A stretch of 64,000 nucleotides of DNA from positions 18,004,001 to 18,068,000 of the forward strand of contig CANTUQ010000073.1 of assembly GCA_947683425.1 (NCBI GenBank), in the 5' to 3' direction. This stretch comes from Excoecaria cochinchinensis (taxonomy: Eukaryota > Streptophyta > Magnoliopsida > Malpighiales > Euphorbiaceae). The notes beneath the pieces are model-generated. The model was given only the letters and a program-made list of their open reading frames with translations. It ran no database searches and had not been told where the DNA came from. Position 1 is the stretch's first letter, and each line of letters starts with the position of its first letter. Both the position numbers and the translations under genes were made by a program. This document shows, piece after piece, positions 1 through 10,921 of the stretch.

Positions 1-262
1 AATTTAGATTTGAAGAGGATTTTCCGAAATCAAATCAAAACCGAAAAATATTCATAATATTTCAAAATCAAATCCAATCTATTAAAAATATTTGAAAAAA
101 TATTGGAGATTTAAAAGATATTTTGGATATTTTGTATATCTTTCCAAACCTCAACCAAAATCCGGCGGTTAGCCAAATCAATGACCGACGGCCGTCGAGG
201 AAAAGGGCAACAGCGGTCATTTGACCTGCGGCCTTACACGTGGTGCAATAGCCACTCGCGGG

Positions 263-441
263 GCGTCGCTCGATCGAGTAACGGGCAATGCTCAGGTGGA
301 GTGACGGGCACCGCTCAAACGAGCGACGACCATTACACAAGCGAGAGACAGGCACTGCTCATATCGAGGGATGGGCGCCGCTCAAGCGAGAGACGGGCCC
401 TCCGATGAGCGACAGCCGACACTCGATAATGAGTGACGGGC
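263..441. repeat. 22-23 bp GC-rich minisatellite with CTC...GAG dyads
   Basis: About eight degenerate units of 21-23 bp follow one another, each close to GCnCCGCTCAAnCGAGnGACGG. Most carry a small dyad core of the form CTC-(4-5 nt)-GAG, for example GCTCGATCGAG near 269. This is a GC island in an otherwise AT-rich LTR, in the place where the other LTRs of the window carry their own dyad arrays. Confidence 0.7.
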
Positions 442-455
442 CCCATGGCCCGAAC

Positions 456-489
456 GATGGGCTATACTACCACAAATGGGTAGCCCATC
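456..489. other. 9-bp perfect hairpin next to the minisatellite
   Basis: GATGGGCTA at 456-464 is exactly complementary to TAGCCCATC at 481-489, with a 16-nt loop that can also pair as CTACC/GGTAG. It sits directly beside the minisatellite. Function unknown. Confidence 0.6.
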
Positions 490-825
490 TGTGGACCAAA
501 ATTCCAATTTTCAATGTTTTGACTCTCCGAAATCTCCCGTTCACCCAGAAAACTTCCGATCCTCATAAAACTGGAGAATGAGCACCCACAACTTTCATCA
601 CTTATGCGAAACCAACGATAGCTTCTTCATCGGGTAACTCTGATCTGGACTGCCTGAAGACTCGGTGTCTACTCCTTCCCAATTCAAAAAACTCAACTTT
701 ACTAATCAATCACTTGATCACTCAACAGAATTTATGGAATCAGAGCTTGAAAGAGATGGATCATTAAAGAAAGAAGAATAAGAAGAAGAAGGACAGAAAC
801 TTTGAAAGGAAGCAGCCGAAGATCA

Positions 826-2376
826 TGTTAGCCTATTTCTAAGTGCTAATTCCTCAAGTATACAGTGTATCGGTTATAGTACAAAAAATGTTGATCCCAC
901 GAGGAATGTGATAAATATTATACATTATTACTACTCAATTTTAATCTTATTTAAAATGACCATAAATGTTAATCATGAAAGTGGAAATACTATGTTTAAT
1001 GCTATCTAACCTAATTATTGATTATCGGAGAAGACAAATGATTAATGATGATAATGTAATAATAAATAGAGCTTGAATTGATTATTCTTGATTATTGGCG
1101 TATTCTTGTGATGTAAGCCAAGTTGAATAAGATTCCAATTTACTCTCTCAACATAAACTAGCGTGCCTAAAACATGCATTTATAATTTTAACTCACAATT
1201 TTCATTAATGAATTAAAGTGTTATATATTCAAATTTCAGGAATAATAAACAACCTATAATAACCATTTAATATTATGATTTCTCAAATAATACTTCAATG
1301 ATGAAATTCTATTATATTTAAGTAAGAATTCATTTTTCAACTAAACTCTTACTTATAATGATCATGCATAAAATATTAATAGAAAATTCTACAAGAAAGA
1401 TTATCAAATTGATATGAATAATAAAATATAGCATTAAATATTCAAGTTCATAAATGCATCATTAAATAATTACAAAGAAGAAGTAAAGATGAGAAATAAA
1501 GAAAGAGATCTTTCAACCCTTTTCCCTTTCACAAAAGATATCTTCTTCCTTGCAATATTCTTCTCTTCAAAACATAAAAACTAACTAAGAACTTTTAACT
1601 ACAGAGCTTATAGAAAATAAATAATATTTAACTTCTAAATTAATTCTATCTCTTAAAATTACAGTTGAGATATAAATTTATAGAATTCCAAAAGTTGTGT
1701 TCCCTCTTTCAAAAATTGCAAATATTGGTGAAGAATTATGCCTCTTCAAATGACTTTTCGTAGAAACTGCCCCAACGGATAGTTCTATCACGCTCGCGAC
1801 AGAACACGGATTGCCTTTTCTTCCTTTTCTTTCTTTCTTCTTTTCTCTTCCTTCTCTGGTCTCTCTCTGGCCATTCACGACTCGTGATCCCCTCTCACGA
1901 GTCGTGACCCACTTGTGTGAGTCGTGAGTTCGGCTCACATCTCGTGAACTGCTCTTCCTTCCTTCTCTTGTTCACTCTTTCTTTTCTCCCTTGCGCTTCT
2001 CTCTACATCATCATGAGTCGTGATATATTTTCATGACTCGTGACCCTACTCCTCTTCTTTGGCAACTCTTCTTTCTTCCAGCATTTGTATCTTCTGCTTT
2101 CTTAATTGGCCCTTCACGACTCGTGACCCCTTTTAACGAGTCGTGTATCGTCATTCCATCTTCATCATTTTCTTCACGACTCGTGTCTCCATTCATGAAT
2201 CTGCTCTTTCCTCCACCAGTTATGCTCTTTTCTTCCTTTTTCATTTAAATCACCCTACACACATAAAAACAAGCAAACTAGACAAATAACATGTGATATA
2301 AACAGATTTTCATTCTTTAACTCCTTAAATTTACACAAAACATACACTAAATAATGTATCAATTAAGCACCTATCA
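826..2376 (-). repeat. Athila-1 3' LTR
   Basis: This 1551-bp LTR pairs with 20845-22412. The two copies are collinear from TGTTAGCC to CACCTATCA but differ most in the dyad zone. A TATA-like stretch (TATAAATTTATA) lies near 1671-1683 in element orientation, and the dyads are upstream of it, which would put them in U3. Confidence 0.9.
1788..2200. repeat. Dyad array, TCACGANTCGTGA class (Athila-1 3' LTR)
   Basis: Repeated near-palindromes of the form TCACGACTCGTGA or its complement occur from 1875 (for example 1875-1887, 1895-1907, 2033-2044, 2115-2127 and 2174-2185). An older CGCTCGCGAC motif precedes them at about 1790. Variants with CA or TG in place of CG look like deaminated CpG. Spacers between dyads are short and CT-rich. 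Confidence 0.8.
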
Positions 2377-2416
2377 AATTCCCCCACACTTAACCCTTGC
2401 TTGTCCTCAAGCAAGA
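2377..2416 (-). promoter_or_regulatory. Athila-1 polypurine tract and adjoining hairpin
   Basis: Read on the minus strand, the sequence next to the 3' LTR is AAGTGTGGGGGAATT, the expected plus-strand priming tract. Just upstream is a perfect 8-bp hairpin, CTTGCTTG-AGGA-CAAGCAAG (plus-strand 2397-2416). Confidence 0.8.
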
Positions 2417-3494
2417 GAAAAGAATAAGAAAATTTTCAAACCAATATACACTAAGTAAATCTTATTATACATCATTGTTCATATGGCATATATAACAAAA
2501 GAAATAAAATACCTTACATACTCAAAATATCAGTTAATCAAATTTTAAAACATGTATTGAAAATTTAACAAGTCACCAAATTTACTTATTCCAACATCAA
2601 GATTATAGAGTCCCAAAACTAAACATGCCTCAAAGAGAAAATATTGATCGTAAACTTTAAAATTCTAAAGTTACTAGCTGCTTTTTAGGACAATTTGTAA
2701 GCACACTTACCCTTAATCCAATCTCATGGCTTTTTTAGACTTTTCTTTCTTTTTTTCTTTTGATTTTTTTTGTTTTGAATCATGGGTATATTTTTCATCT
2801 TTTTTATCCCATGCATCGCAAGAGAATGTAGTATGGGTGTGTTTTACGCTCCATCCCATATTTTTTTGCTATTTTGGATATACATCTTGCTTTTCTTTTC
2901 TTTTTATGAATAATGTGGGTGCATTTTATGCTCCATCCCACTTTATTTTTTCTTTTATTTTTTCTAAGTCCTCATCCATTATTGAAAAGACAAAAGCGTA
3001 AGTATTTTGGCTATAGTTTCCATAGGCAACTAGAACCAAAAAAATTTTAAACTAAATGAGCAAATTCTAGCTTTAAAACATGGTTAATAAAAAAACTAAA
3101 TAATCTATAATGTTGCAAGAAATAAAAGAAAATAAATTGAAAAACTTAAAACACAAGCTAAAAATTTTAAAAAACTAGTAAAATGAGCATAAAAGATAAA
3201 TGACTTAACAACCTATATAATATACCAATTGAAAAATGCCTTCTAATAAAACTCACTAAAAAGCCTAATTGAAAAACAAAATCACACAAACAACTAACAT
3301 ATAAAATATACTAACAAAAACTCATCAAACACAAACAAACTTATAAACATACTCACTCCCCTACACTTAGAACCAACATTGTCCTCAATGTGAAGAAATA
3401 AGATAAAAGTAAACAAGAAAAACAAAAATAAAATAAAAGTAAGAGAAATCAAGAAAAACTCCCCTAATTATGGTGAAGGTGGAGGTTAGAGAAC
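2417..3494 (-). other. Athila-1 3' untranslated region
   Basis: AT-rich sequence between the env-like frame and the PPT. It contains no convincing coding sequence. The one notable element is a second PPT-like module at 3356-3386. The phenylalanine/serine-rich frame at 2726-3001 is compositional. Confidence 0.6.
3356..3386 (-). promoter_or_regulatory. Second PPT-like module with AGGA-loop hairpin
   Basis: On the minus strand ACATTG-AGGA-CAATGT forms a 6-bp hairpin, followed by TTGGTTCTAAGTGTAGGGGAG. This repeats the layout of the terminal PPT (hairpin with AGGA loop, then AAGTGT and a G run) about 1 kb upstream of it. Confidence 0.55.
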
Positions 3495-4619
3495 CTAATA
3501 ACTAGCTTGAGCTATGAATGTGTCCACCTTATGCTCAAGCCTCCTTTGTCTTCTAGCCATAAAAGAAAGTTGATCTTGCATAGAATGTTGGTTTTGTAAA
3601 ATCTGTTCAAGCATTGCTGGCACATTAGAGGAAGAAGACCCCATATCAGGTGCAGCAGGCACACCAGCTGGAGCATCATGCATAGCATCATCACTACTCT
3701 CAGCAGCAGCCTCCTCATTTTGTGGAGCAGGTGATCCTAGAAGATCCCTATAACAAGACCTTGAGTGTGGTGGGATTTCTTGAAAATTACTACTAACAAC
3801 CTCTCCACGCACAAATAAATTTTTAGTGAAATAAACACAAGGACGATCTCTATGATAGGCACTAAAATCAATATCTAAATTTTTAGCAATAATTGTAATG
3901 ATGTGCCCATGAGTTAGAGGTGAATCATGTTTATTAACACAATACAACAACTGATTAACAACCCAATAAGACCAACATACATCCTTACGCTTATGCACAC
4001 ACCACATCAAAAATAATTCATGAAAATAAATTCTATTAAATTCAGACCTGTTAAAAATCAAAGAAGCAAAAATCTTATGTAAAATCTAATATTTTAAATC
4101 TTTGATAAACATGAATTTAGCATCTCTAGCTCTATATGGTGTTTGCAAACCAGTTAAAAATGACCAAAATGCATTAGGTTTAAAATATTTAGGTGTGTCA
4201 AATAAACCAGTTTGAGAAAACCCAAACATGCAATTCATCATAAAATAAGTCAGAGTATATGTCTTTCCATCCAATCGAAAATCTAACCAGTGTTTATTAT
4301 CCTCATTCTTTTGCAAAGTTGTGTAAAATTCATTCATTAAATCAGGATAAATATTATCATGCATATTGGCAAACCTCAGAAAACCACAGTAGGACAACAT
4401 TTCATTTACAGTATCTAGCATGCCTACCTATTCTAGCAGAGTAGTGGGGAAAAACTTACATTGAAAAAATGGGCGATCATGAAGAGTAAGAAATCTACTA
4501 ACTTCATCCATAGAAAAGATGGAAAAACTAGCACTAAACGTTGAAGAAAAATCTCCCTCTTTAGCCTCCTCTCGTGCTTGTTCAATGCGTGAGGAAGATG
4601 GATTCTTGGTTCTTACCAT
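3495..4619 (-). pseudogene. Env-like (Athila ORF1 family) protein, two in-frame stops
   Basis: One frame of about 375 codons starts at ATG 4619 after a CT-rich leader and is interrupted by stops near 4425-4427 and 4083-4085; all three open pieces share one frame. It lies between the missing pol and the 3' LTR, the place of the Athila env-like gene. Near residues 65-75 the region MLDTVNEMLSYCGFL begins a block containing YPDLMNEFYTTL and FRLDGKTYTL, typical of the Athila ORF1 family. The C-terminus is acidic/proline-rich and then heptad-like (MLEQILQNQHSMQDQLSFM). No signal peptide or clear membrane segment is visible. The function of the family is unknown; 'env-like' refers to position only. 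Confidence 0.72.
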
Positions 4620-5818
4620 TGTGCGTGTTAAAGATAGAGATTGAGAAAGAAATAGGAGTAAAACCGAATAGAAAGAAGAAAGATGAATGAAAACAGATGA
4701 AGAAGAAATTGAGAATGCTGAAGGAACTGAGAAAGTAACACCCCAAAACCACCCCAGTAGTTTGAGCCTGTCTGTGTCTGTATGTGTGTATTTTTACGTG
4801 TTGCATGTATGTGTTAATTTGGATTATTTATGTAATTTATGTATGTGTGTGTGTGTTAGTTTGAGAAGAGGAGATAGATTAGTATATGATTTAATGTATG
4901 GGAGTAAGATGTGAGCAAGGGAAAGATTAGTGTGTATAGAAGTGTATGGGAGTAGGGTGTGTTATGGGGCAAGTGTCTTATGGGGAGAGTGACATGTGGC
5001 ATAAGGGATAAGCTAGCATTTAATGGGTTTGGTGAGAGAGAGAGAGAGAGAAAGAAGGCAGCCTTCCCTTTTGATTCCCGTTCTTCCTCTCTTCCTCACG
5101 CTACTCTCTTCTTTTCTTTTTCTTCTTCTTCGTTCTTCCTTTTCTTTGCACAATCTTGCTTCCTCTCCTTTATTTGAGTAATTAGAGTTGTTTGGCTTGT
5201 GAATTTGAAGCTCAAAGGTGAGTAGGGGTTATGGATGTCTTAGATTTTCTTCTTCCTCTTCTCTAGGTTTTATATAATTATATATGTATATGTATGGGTA
5301 GTTGTAAAATTGATCTTGGTTGTTGTGGGTTTGTGGTTCAGAGGAGTCTCCTAGACCGGTAAAAGGGAAAGAAATCGCTAGCGGGAGCAGAGCTCACGAG
5401 TAGGAGCAAAGGAGATAAGGTTTGGGAACATTTGTTTTATATGTGTATTTGTGATTTAAGTTGGGTTTTGGCACTTTTAGCTGCGATTGGAGTTATGAAT
5501 TGAATATGTATGGCTTAAATTAAAATTAGCATGATATGTGATGTTAGAGAATGAATATTGTTGAAGGATTTGCAAGAAATCATGTGAATAGTTGTAATTG
5601 TTGTTAAATGTGCTGTTTTGGGATTTCTTGGAATTGAGCATGTATTTGGCTTGATTTAATTGAAATAAATGGTGATAAAGCTGGGTTTTAATTAAATTAG
5701 GAGTTGTTGATGCTTGTGTTGCTTAATTTTGAGGTTTAGAATCAATTTTGGAAGTTTGAATGTGTTTAGTGTGAGAATTCTGCAGACTTTGGGCGTAAGA
5801 GCTGAAAAACCCGTATCT

Positions 5819-6162
5819 GTCGTGATCGCGACACTGTCGCGAGCGCGGAGGTTTCAGCCCTCACGCCGGCGCGAGAGGTGTCGCGCCGAGGGGTTCGAAG
5901 GGAGCTCTCTGTCGCTAGCGCGACATCTGTCGCGAGCGCGACAGAGTGCTCGAGCTCCGAACATGTGCAAGGCTCTCTTCTGTCGCGAGCGCGACAGAGT
6001 GCTCAAGCTCCGAACATGTGCAAGGCTCTCTTCTATCGCGAGCGCGACAACCCTCGCGAGCGCGACAGAGAGCAGCACCTACGTCCTCTTGCGAGCACGA
6101 GGTCACTCGCGATCGCGAGACGAGGCGGGGAGGTGTAGTTTCGCTTCTGTCGTGAGCGCGAC
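5819..6162. repeat. Dyad array, GTCGCGAGCGCGAC class (Tekay 5' LTR)
   Basis: At least six copies of the near-palindrome TGTCGCGAGCGCGACA or variants, with clear starts at 5911, 5929, 5982 and 6035. The last three are 53 bp apart, separated by spacers containing GAGCTCCGAACATGTGCAAG. The stretch is the GC-richest part of the LTR. Arginine/serine-rich frames across it are artefacts. Confidence 0.85.
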
Positions 6163-6316
6163 AGACGTGACTTCCAACTTTGATTTCTTCTCCTTTTTGC
6201 TTAATGACTTGATGTCTTTTTGCATGCATTATTTCATTAAAGCCTTGAATACCTATTTAAATGAATAGTATGTATGTTAATTTGGCAAGATTTCGTATAA
6301 CCTGCTAATGTCGGAA

Positions 6317-6557
6317 AGTGGATAGTTAGGCATGCCTAATAGAGTTATGTGTTGCTGCAACTATGTGTACGATTTTGGACCCTAATCAGGTCCCCCGATT
6401 GGATCCTTGTGATCCTTCTGTTTGAATCGTTCTTAAGATTCTATGTGAAAACGATTTGGAACAAAAGTAAAAAGAATGTTTAGATACCTTCGGGTATCTA
6501 TGTGTTTATAATACGATATTGATACTCTCAAGTATCTATGTGTACTCGTTATCCACT
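6317..6557 (+). other. Conserved multi-hairpin domain, Tekay 5' LTR copy
   Basis: A closing stem AGTGGATA (6317-6324) pairs with TATCCACT (6550-6557). Inside are the palindrome TTAGGCATGCCTAA (6326-6339) and hairpins GGACC/GGTCC (6377-6393), GGATC/GATCC (6401-6415), GAATC/GATTC (6424-6441), GATACC-TTCG-GGTATC (6483-6498) and GATACT-CTCA-AGTATC (6521-6536). Confidence 0.65.
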
Positions 6558-6722
6558 CTTTATGATTAAGCCGGTGTTAGTGTGTCTGTGTACAAGAACA
6601 TTGGATGATAATATAAGTATTTGAATTAATTATGTATGATTCTATATCTATAATTGTATCATTATCATGTGCTTTCTGTTGTCGTCACTGTGAGTGGCGG
6701 TTATGCATTTGTGTTTTCCCCA

Positions 6723-6761
6723 CTAAGCGATTCCGCTTAGCACGGGTGTTTATCCGTGCAG
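6723..6761 (+). promoter_or_regulatory. CTAAGCG hairpin plus hairpin-embedded acceptor-like site
   Basis: CTAAGCG-ATTC-CGCTTAG (6723-6740) is directly followed by CACGG...CCGTG (6741-6758) and CAG/GTG. The second hairpin abuts the acceptor-like AG. This pair is the most conserved block shared by the LTRs of this superfamily in the window. Confidence 0.6.
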
Positions 6762-6970
6762 GTGTGGAAGATTTTGGTATGCATGGTTTGGGCGTGTCGC
6801 ATCAGGGAGGCCAACGCAACTAGAGATTGAAGTTTTGTAGTATAGGCTTTCCTTTCTTTTGTAATAGATATAATGTTTTGTTAGCCATTTGGAACAGCGT
6901 ACCTTGGGCTTTTATATATTTGTTTTGTTTATATCTGTTGTAAAATGTAAAGACCTCTTTTATATATATT

Positions 6971-6976
6971 AATAAA
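6971..6976 (+). terminator. Polyadenylation signal AATAAA, Tekay 5' LTR
   Basis: AATAAA follows a TATATATATT stretch and lies about 180 bp before the LTR end, a plausible 3' end of R. The 3' LTR has the same signal at 14027-14032, where it would serve the genomic transcript. Confidence 0.5.
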
Positions 6977-7161
6977 AGTATTCATTTTGTTCAGTACCAC
7001 TCTTCTTTCTTTCAAAGTTTTACTTTAACTCTGATATGTTACTTGTATGCGATGTTTTCCTTATTTGTACTAGTGGGATGTGACACTCCTACCTATCTGG
7101 ATCCTTCTCCCTCTAATCCGAGGAGAATTCTCCATGATATAGGTTGGGGTGTGACATTAGG

Positions 7162-7173
7162 TGGTATCAGAGC
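7162..7173 (+). promoter_or_regulatory. Primer-binding site, initiator tRNA-Met
   Basis: TGGTATCAGAGC lies five bases after the 5' LTR end and is the canonical complement of the 3' end of plant initiator tRNA-Met. Confidence 0.95.
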
Positions 7174-7264
7174 TAGTGGGTTAGGTGTTACTGGGTTTCA
7201 GTGTGTTAGTTAGCTTGTTGGAGTTGTGTTGGCCTGATGCGCACTGCGTTTATGTTTTGTAGTT

Positions 7265-9547
7265 ATGGAGTCTGCTCGTGGATCACTTGAGGGGTCAGCG
7301 GAAAGTGCTAATCCCCAAGAGCAAGATCCCTCAGTTTCTGGTCCGGCTCAACCTCCTAGGGGGCGACCTGAGGTACCTATCGGACCGTTGGAGGCGATGC
7401 TTCAGAATATGACGAGGGTACTTGAAAGGGTAACAGCGCCAAGTGCCCCTATTGAGAAGTTAAGAAAGCATGCTGCAGAGGATTTCTTTGGTACTGGCAT
7501 AGACGAATCTGATAAGGCAGAGATGTGGATAGAGAAGACATCCAGAGTACTTAGAGAGATAACATGTCCACCAGATCAAGAAGTGGAGTGTGCACTGTCC
7601 TTGTTGCAAGGCTCTGCTTATGATTGGTGGAGGCTAGTGGTTAGTCAACCGCAGGTTCCTGAACCGATTACATGGGAATTTTTTGAGAGTGAGTTCCAGA
7701 ATCGGTATGTAACTAAAGCATATAAGGAGGCCAAGTGGGCGCAGTTTCTAACTCTCAAGCAAAGAACAATGTCTGTAGCTGAGTATGAAAATGAGTTTAA
7801 CAAGCTTAGTAAGTATGCACCGTCCAGGGTTCTCACAGAGGAGTTCAGATGTCAACATTTTGAATCAGGCTTGAATGAGTCTTTGAAGGTGATGTTAATC
7901 TCTTTGATGTCGGCTCCGAATGTGAAGTATTATCAGTTGGTTCAAGCAGCCTTGAGGGCAGAACGATCTGAGAATATTCTGAGAGAGAAAGCTCAAAGAA
8001 GGAAGTCTGCAAGAGGTGGCTCTTCTTCAGGTAAGAGGCCAAGGGAATCGCAAGGAAACTTTCCTGATGAGTCTGTAGCTAGTCCGGCCCCTAGAGGGAG
8101 GAGACAGGGTTCTTCTAGGGGAGCGGGCACTGGTAGAGGAGATAGCACTCCCCGATGTACTCATTGCAACAAACAACATTGGGGTGAGTGTCGATGGTTA
8201 ACAGGAGGTTGTTTCAGATGTGGTTCTACGGACCATTTACTTGCGAATTGTTCGAGTCGGTATGGAGACCCTTCGGGACATCAGGAAGGGAGCCGAGCTG
8301 GATCTAATGTACCTCAAGGAAGCCGTAATCGGGGAAGAGGTAGAGGTCAGCGCGGTCGAGCCCGAGAGAGAGAACCCTCAGAATCAGTAGATCGCCCTGT
8401 GCCGACGGCTGGTAGGGCCTATGCTATGAAGGCCCGAGAAGAACAGAATGCTCCCGAAGTAATTGCCGATAAGTTCTCTTTGTTTGAGTCTGAAGTTTAT
8501 GCTTTGATTGATCCGGGCTCTACCCATTCCTATGTGTGTTCTGATAAGTTATGGAATAAATTGGGAAGTGAGGAGAAGATGGAATATGAGATTTGTGTAT
8601 CTAGTCCTTTGGGTCAGAGTGTTATGGTTAATCGGGTGTGTCGGAAGTGTCCCTTAAAGATTCAGGGTATAGAGTTTGTGGTGGATTTGATCTGCTTGCC
8701 GTTTCATGAGTTTGATATTATTCTGGGGATGGATTGGTTGGATAAGTACCATGCAGTAGTGGACTGTCATAGGAAGGTAATGGTTTTGAAGGATAAAGAT
8801 CAAGTACCTGTTATTGTGAAGGGAATTGGGAGCAGCTCTCTGCATAACGTGGTATCAGCTATGAAAGCCAGAAGATTTATCAGGAAGGGTTGTAAAGCGT
8901 TTCTGGCTGTGGTTTTGGATTCTCGGAGAGGACAAGTTAAAATTCAAGACATTCCTATTGTAAGAGATTTTGTAGATGTCTTTCCGGAAGAATTATCGGG
9001 ATTACCTCCCGAGAGAGAAGTTGAATTGTCAGTCGAGATTGTCCCAGGGACAGCTCCGATTTCTAAGGCTCCTTACCGAATGGCCCCAGTGGAATTGAAG
9101 GAATTGAAAAGTCAGTTACAGGAGTTGTTAGACAAAGGATTCATTCGGCCCAGTGTATCACCGTGGGGTGCTCCAATGCTGTTTGTTAAAAAGAAGGATG
9201 GAACCCTACGAATGTGCATTGATTATAGACAGCTTAATAAAGTGACTATCAAGAATAAATATCCATTGCCGATGATTGAAGACCTTTTTGATCAGTTGAG
9301 AGGAGCTGGGGTATTCTCTAAGATAGACTTGAGATCAGGCTATTACCAGTTGGGGGTTAAAGAAGCAGATGTGGCGAAGACGGCTTTTCAGACGCGTTAT
9401 GGTCATTACGAATTTCTAGTGATGCCTTTTGGTTTGACCAACGCGCTTGCAGCCTTTATGGATCTGATGAACCGAGTTTTTCGACCGTATCTGGACAAGT
9501 TTGTTGTAGTATTTATTGATGACATTTTGGTATACTCTAGAGATTGA
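7265..9547 (+). pseudogene. Tekay gag, protease and N-terminal RT (ends at premature TGA)
   Basis: ATG at 7265 opens a 760-codon segment. The gag region includes AEMWIEKTSRVLREI and DWWRLV (about residues 88-124). Two zinc-knuckle-like motifs (CTHCNKQHWGEC and CFRCGSTDHLLANC) lie near residues 298-330. Basic RG-rich linkers flank them. The aspartic protease active site LIDPGSTHSYV has its Asp at residue 416. RT follows, with KKKDGTLRMCIDYRQLN, SKIDLRSGYYQL and FIDDILVYS close to the end. A TGA at 9545-9547 stops the frame just after the catalytic FIDD; the same frame continues without a shift, so one point mutation explains the break. Confidence 0.9.
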
Positions 9548-10921
9548 AAAGAACATAAGGAACATCTTAGGTTGGTGTTGCAAATGTTAAGAGATCATCA
9601 ACTGTATGCGAAACTCAGTAAGTGTGAGTTTTGGTTGAAAGAAGTAGCTTTCCTTGGACATGTGGTGTCAGCAGAGGGTGTACGTGTTGATCCAAGTAAG
9701 ATTGAAGCAATTATAAATTGGATGCCTCCGAAGAATGTACCTGAAGTGAGAAGTTTTCTGGGTTTAGCAGGGTATTATCGACGGTTTATTCAAGGGTTTT
9801 CAGTGTTAGCCTCTCCTTTAACCAAGTTACTTCGGAAGGATGTTAAGTTTGTATGGACTGAGAAGTGTCAAGCCAGTTTTGATCGTTTAAAAGAGTTATT
9901 GGTTAAAGCTCCTGTGCTCACACAGCCGGTTTCGGGTAAAGAGTACACTATGTACAGTGATGCTTCGGGAATTGGCTTAGGTTGTGTTCTGATGCAAGGG
10001 AATAAAGTTATAGCTTATGCATCGAGACAGTTGAAGCTTCATGAGCGGAACTACCCGACCGACGATTTGGAGTTAGCAGCGGTAGTGTTTGCGCTTAAAG
10101 TATGGCGGCACTACTTATATGGGGAGACGTGCAGAATTTTTACTGATCATAAGAGTCTCAAGTATTTGTTAACGCAGAAGGAGTTGAATTTGAGGCAGCG
10201 GAGATGGTTAGAGCTCTTCAAGGATTATGATTGTATTATTGACTACCATCCGGGTAAAGCTAATTTAGTGGCAGATGCTCTCAGTAGGAAGTCTATGTCT
10301 GCGTTGCTAGCTAGCCGAGGCAGATGGAGGTTTGATTCTGAAGGTGCTCTGATTGCTCGACTGAAAGTTAAGCCAAGTTTGAAATCGGAAATTGCAAGGG
10401 CACAGTTAGATGACCATGTGCTACAGCGTGTTTGTCAAGCAGTGAAAGAGGGCAAGCGGACTGAGTACTCGTTAGATGGTGAAGGAGTGCTTAGACACGG
10501 TAATCGGTTATGTGTACCTAATGTGGGTGAGTTAAGAAAGAAGCTGTTGCAAGAAGCTCACTCATCAGTCTTTACTATGCATCCTGGTGGGGACAAAATG
10601 TATCAAGATCTGAAGCAATTTTATTGGTGGCCAGGAATGAAAAGAGATATAACAGAATTTGTTTCTAGGTGTCTCACCTGTCAGCAAGTAAAAACCGAGC
10701 ATCAAGTGCCATCAGGATTGCTTCATCCCTTACCCATTCCTCAATGGAAGTGGGATGACATCACGATGGATTTTGTATTTGGCCTGCCTATGACTCAGCG
10801 TAAGCATGATTCAGTATGGGTTATAGTAGATCAAATATCAAAGTCCGCGCATTTTCTGCCAGTACGGTTGGATTATTCGATGGACAAGTTGGCAGAACTT
10901 TATGTAGATGAGATAGTTTGA
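9548..10921 (+). pseudogene. Tekay RT thumb, RNase H and integrase N-terminus (ends at premature TGA)
   Basis: This continues the same frame. RT connection motifs (FLGHVVSAEGV, RSFLGLAGYYRRFI) precede an RNase H domain with YSDASGIGLGCVL, the E of DDLELAAVVFAL and FTDHKSL, so three acidic catalytic positions are present. The integrase zinc-binding HHCC motif follows (HSSVFTMH...CLTCQQVK, about 10558-10690). The first catalytic Asp of the integrase core is in MDFVFGLP (about 10768). A TGA at 10919-10921 ends the segment; the frame is otherwise intact. Confidence 0.9.

Larger units (their letters stand above)
1..825 (-). mobile_element. LTR-X, distal part (minus strand), cut by Athila-1
   Basis: This stretch and 22413-22743 read as one LTR on the minus strand. 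It begins TGTAACAACCCG at 22743, runs down to 22413, is interrupted by Athila-1 with the duplicated pentamer GATCA (821-825 and 22413-22417), and continues from 825 to the left edge of the window. It contains an AG-rich stretch (760-820, CT-rich on the element strand, leader-like), a GC-rich minisatellite (263-441) and an AT-rich end. No open frame resembles a protein; short frames across the minisatellite are arginine/serine-rich artefacts. Its other end lies outside the window, so solo versus full element is undecided. Confidence 0.6.
5218..6761 (+). other. Candidate intron inside Tekay 5' LTR
   Basis: The donor-like CTCAAAG/GTGAGT follows a CT-rich leader (5060-5175). The acceptor-like TTTATCCGTGCAG/GTG ends at 6761. 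Equivalent sites occur in the same order in every sizeable LTR of this superfamily here. Inferred from sequence only; no transcript evidence. Confidence 0.4.
4734..7156 (+). repeat. Tekay 5' LTR
   Basis: This 2423-bp LTR ends in GGTTGGGGTGTGACA, complementary in outline to its start (GTAACACCCCAAAACC). In order it contains repeats of GTGTATGGGAGTAG, a GA microsatellite (about 5033-5053), a CT-rich leader, a donor-like AAAG/GTGAGT (5218), a dyad array, a multi-hairpin domain, a CTAAGCG hairpin with an acceptor-like site, and AATAAA. Confidence 0.92.

Noticed and set aside
2726..3001. Phenylalanine/serine-rich membrane-like frame
   Set aside because: Lies antisense in the AT-rich 3' UTR of Athila-1 and reflects T-rich composition.
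5714..6268. Arginine/serine-rich open frames across the Tekay dyad array (and 12822-13361)
   Set aside because: They exist on both strands and in several frames because the dyad words contain few stop codons; no conserved protein features.
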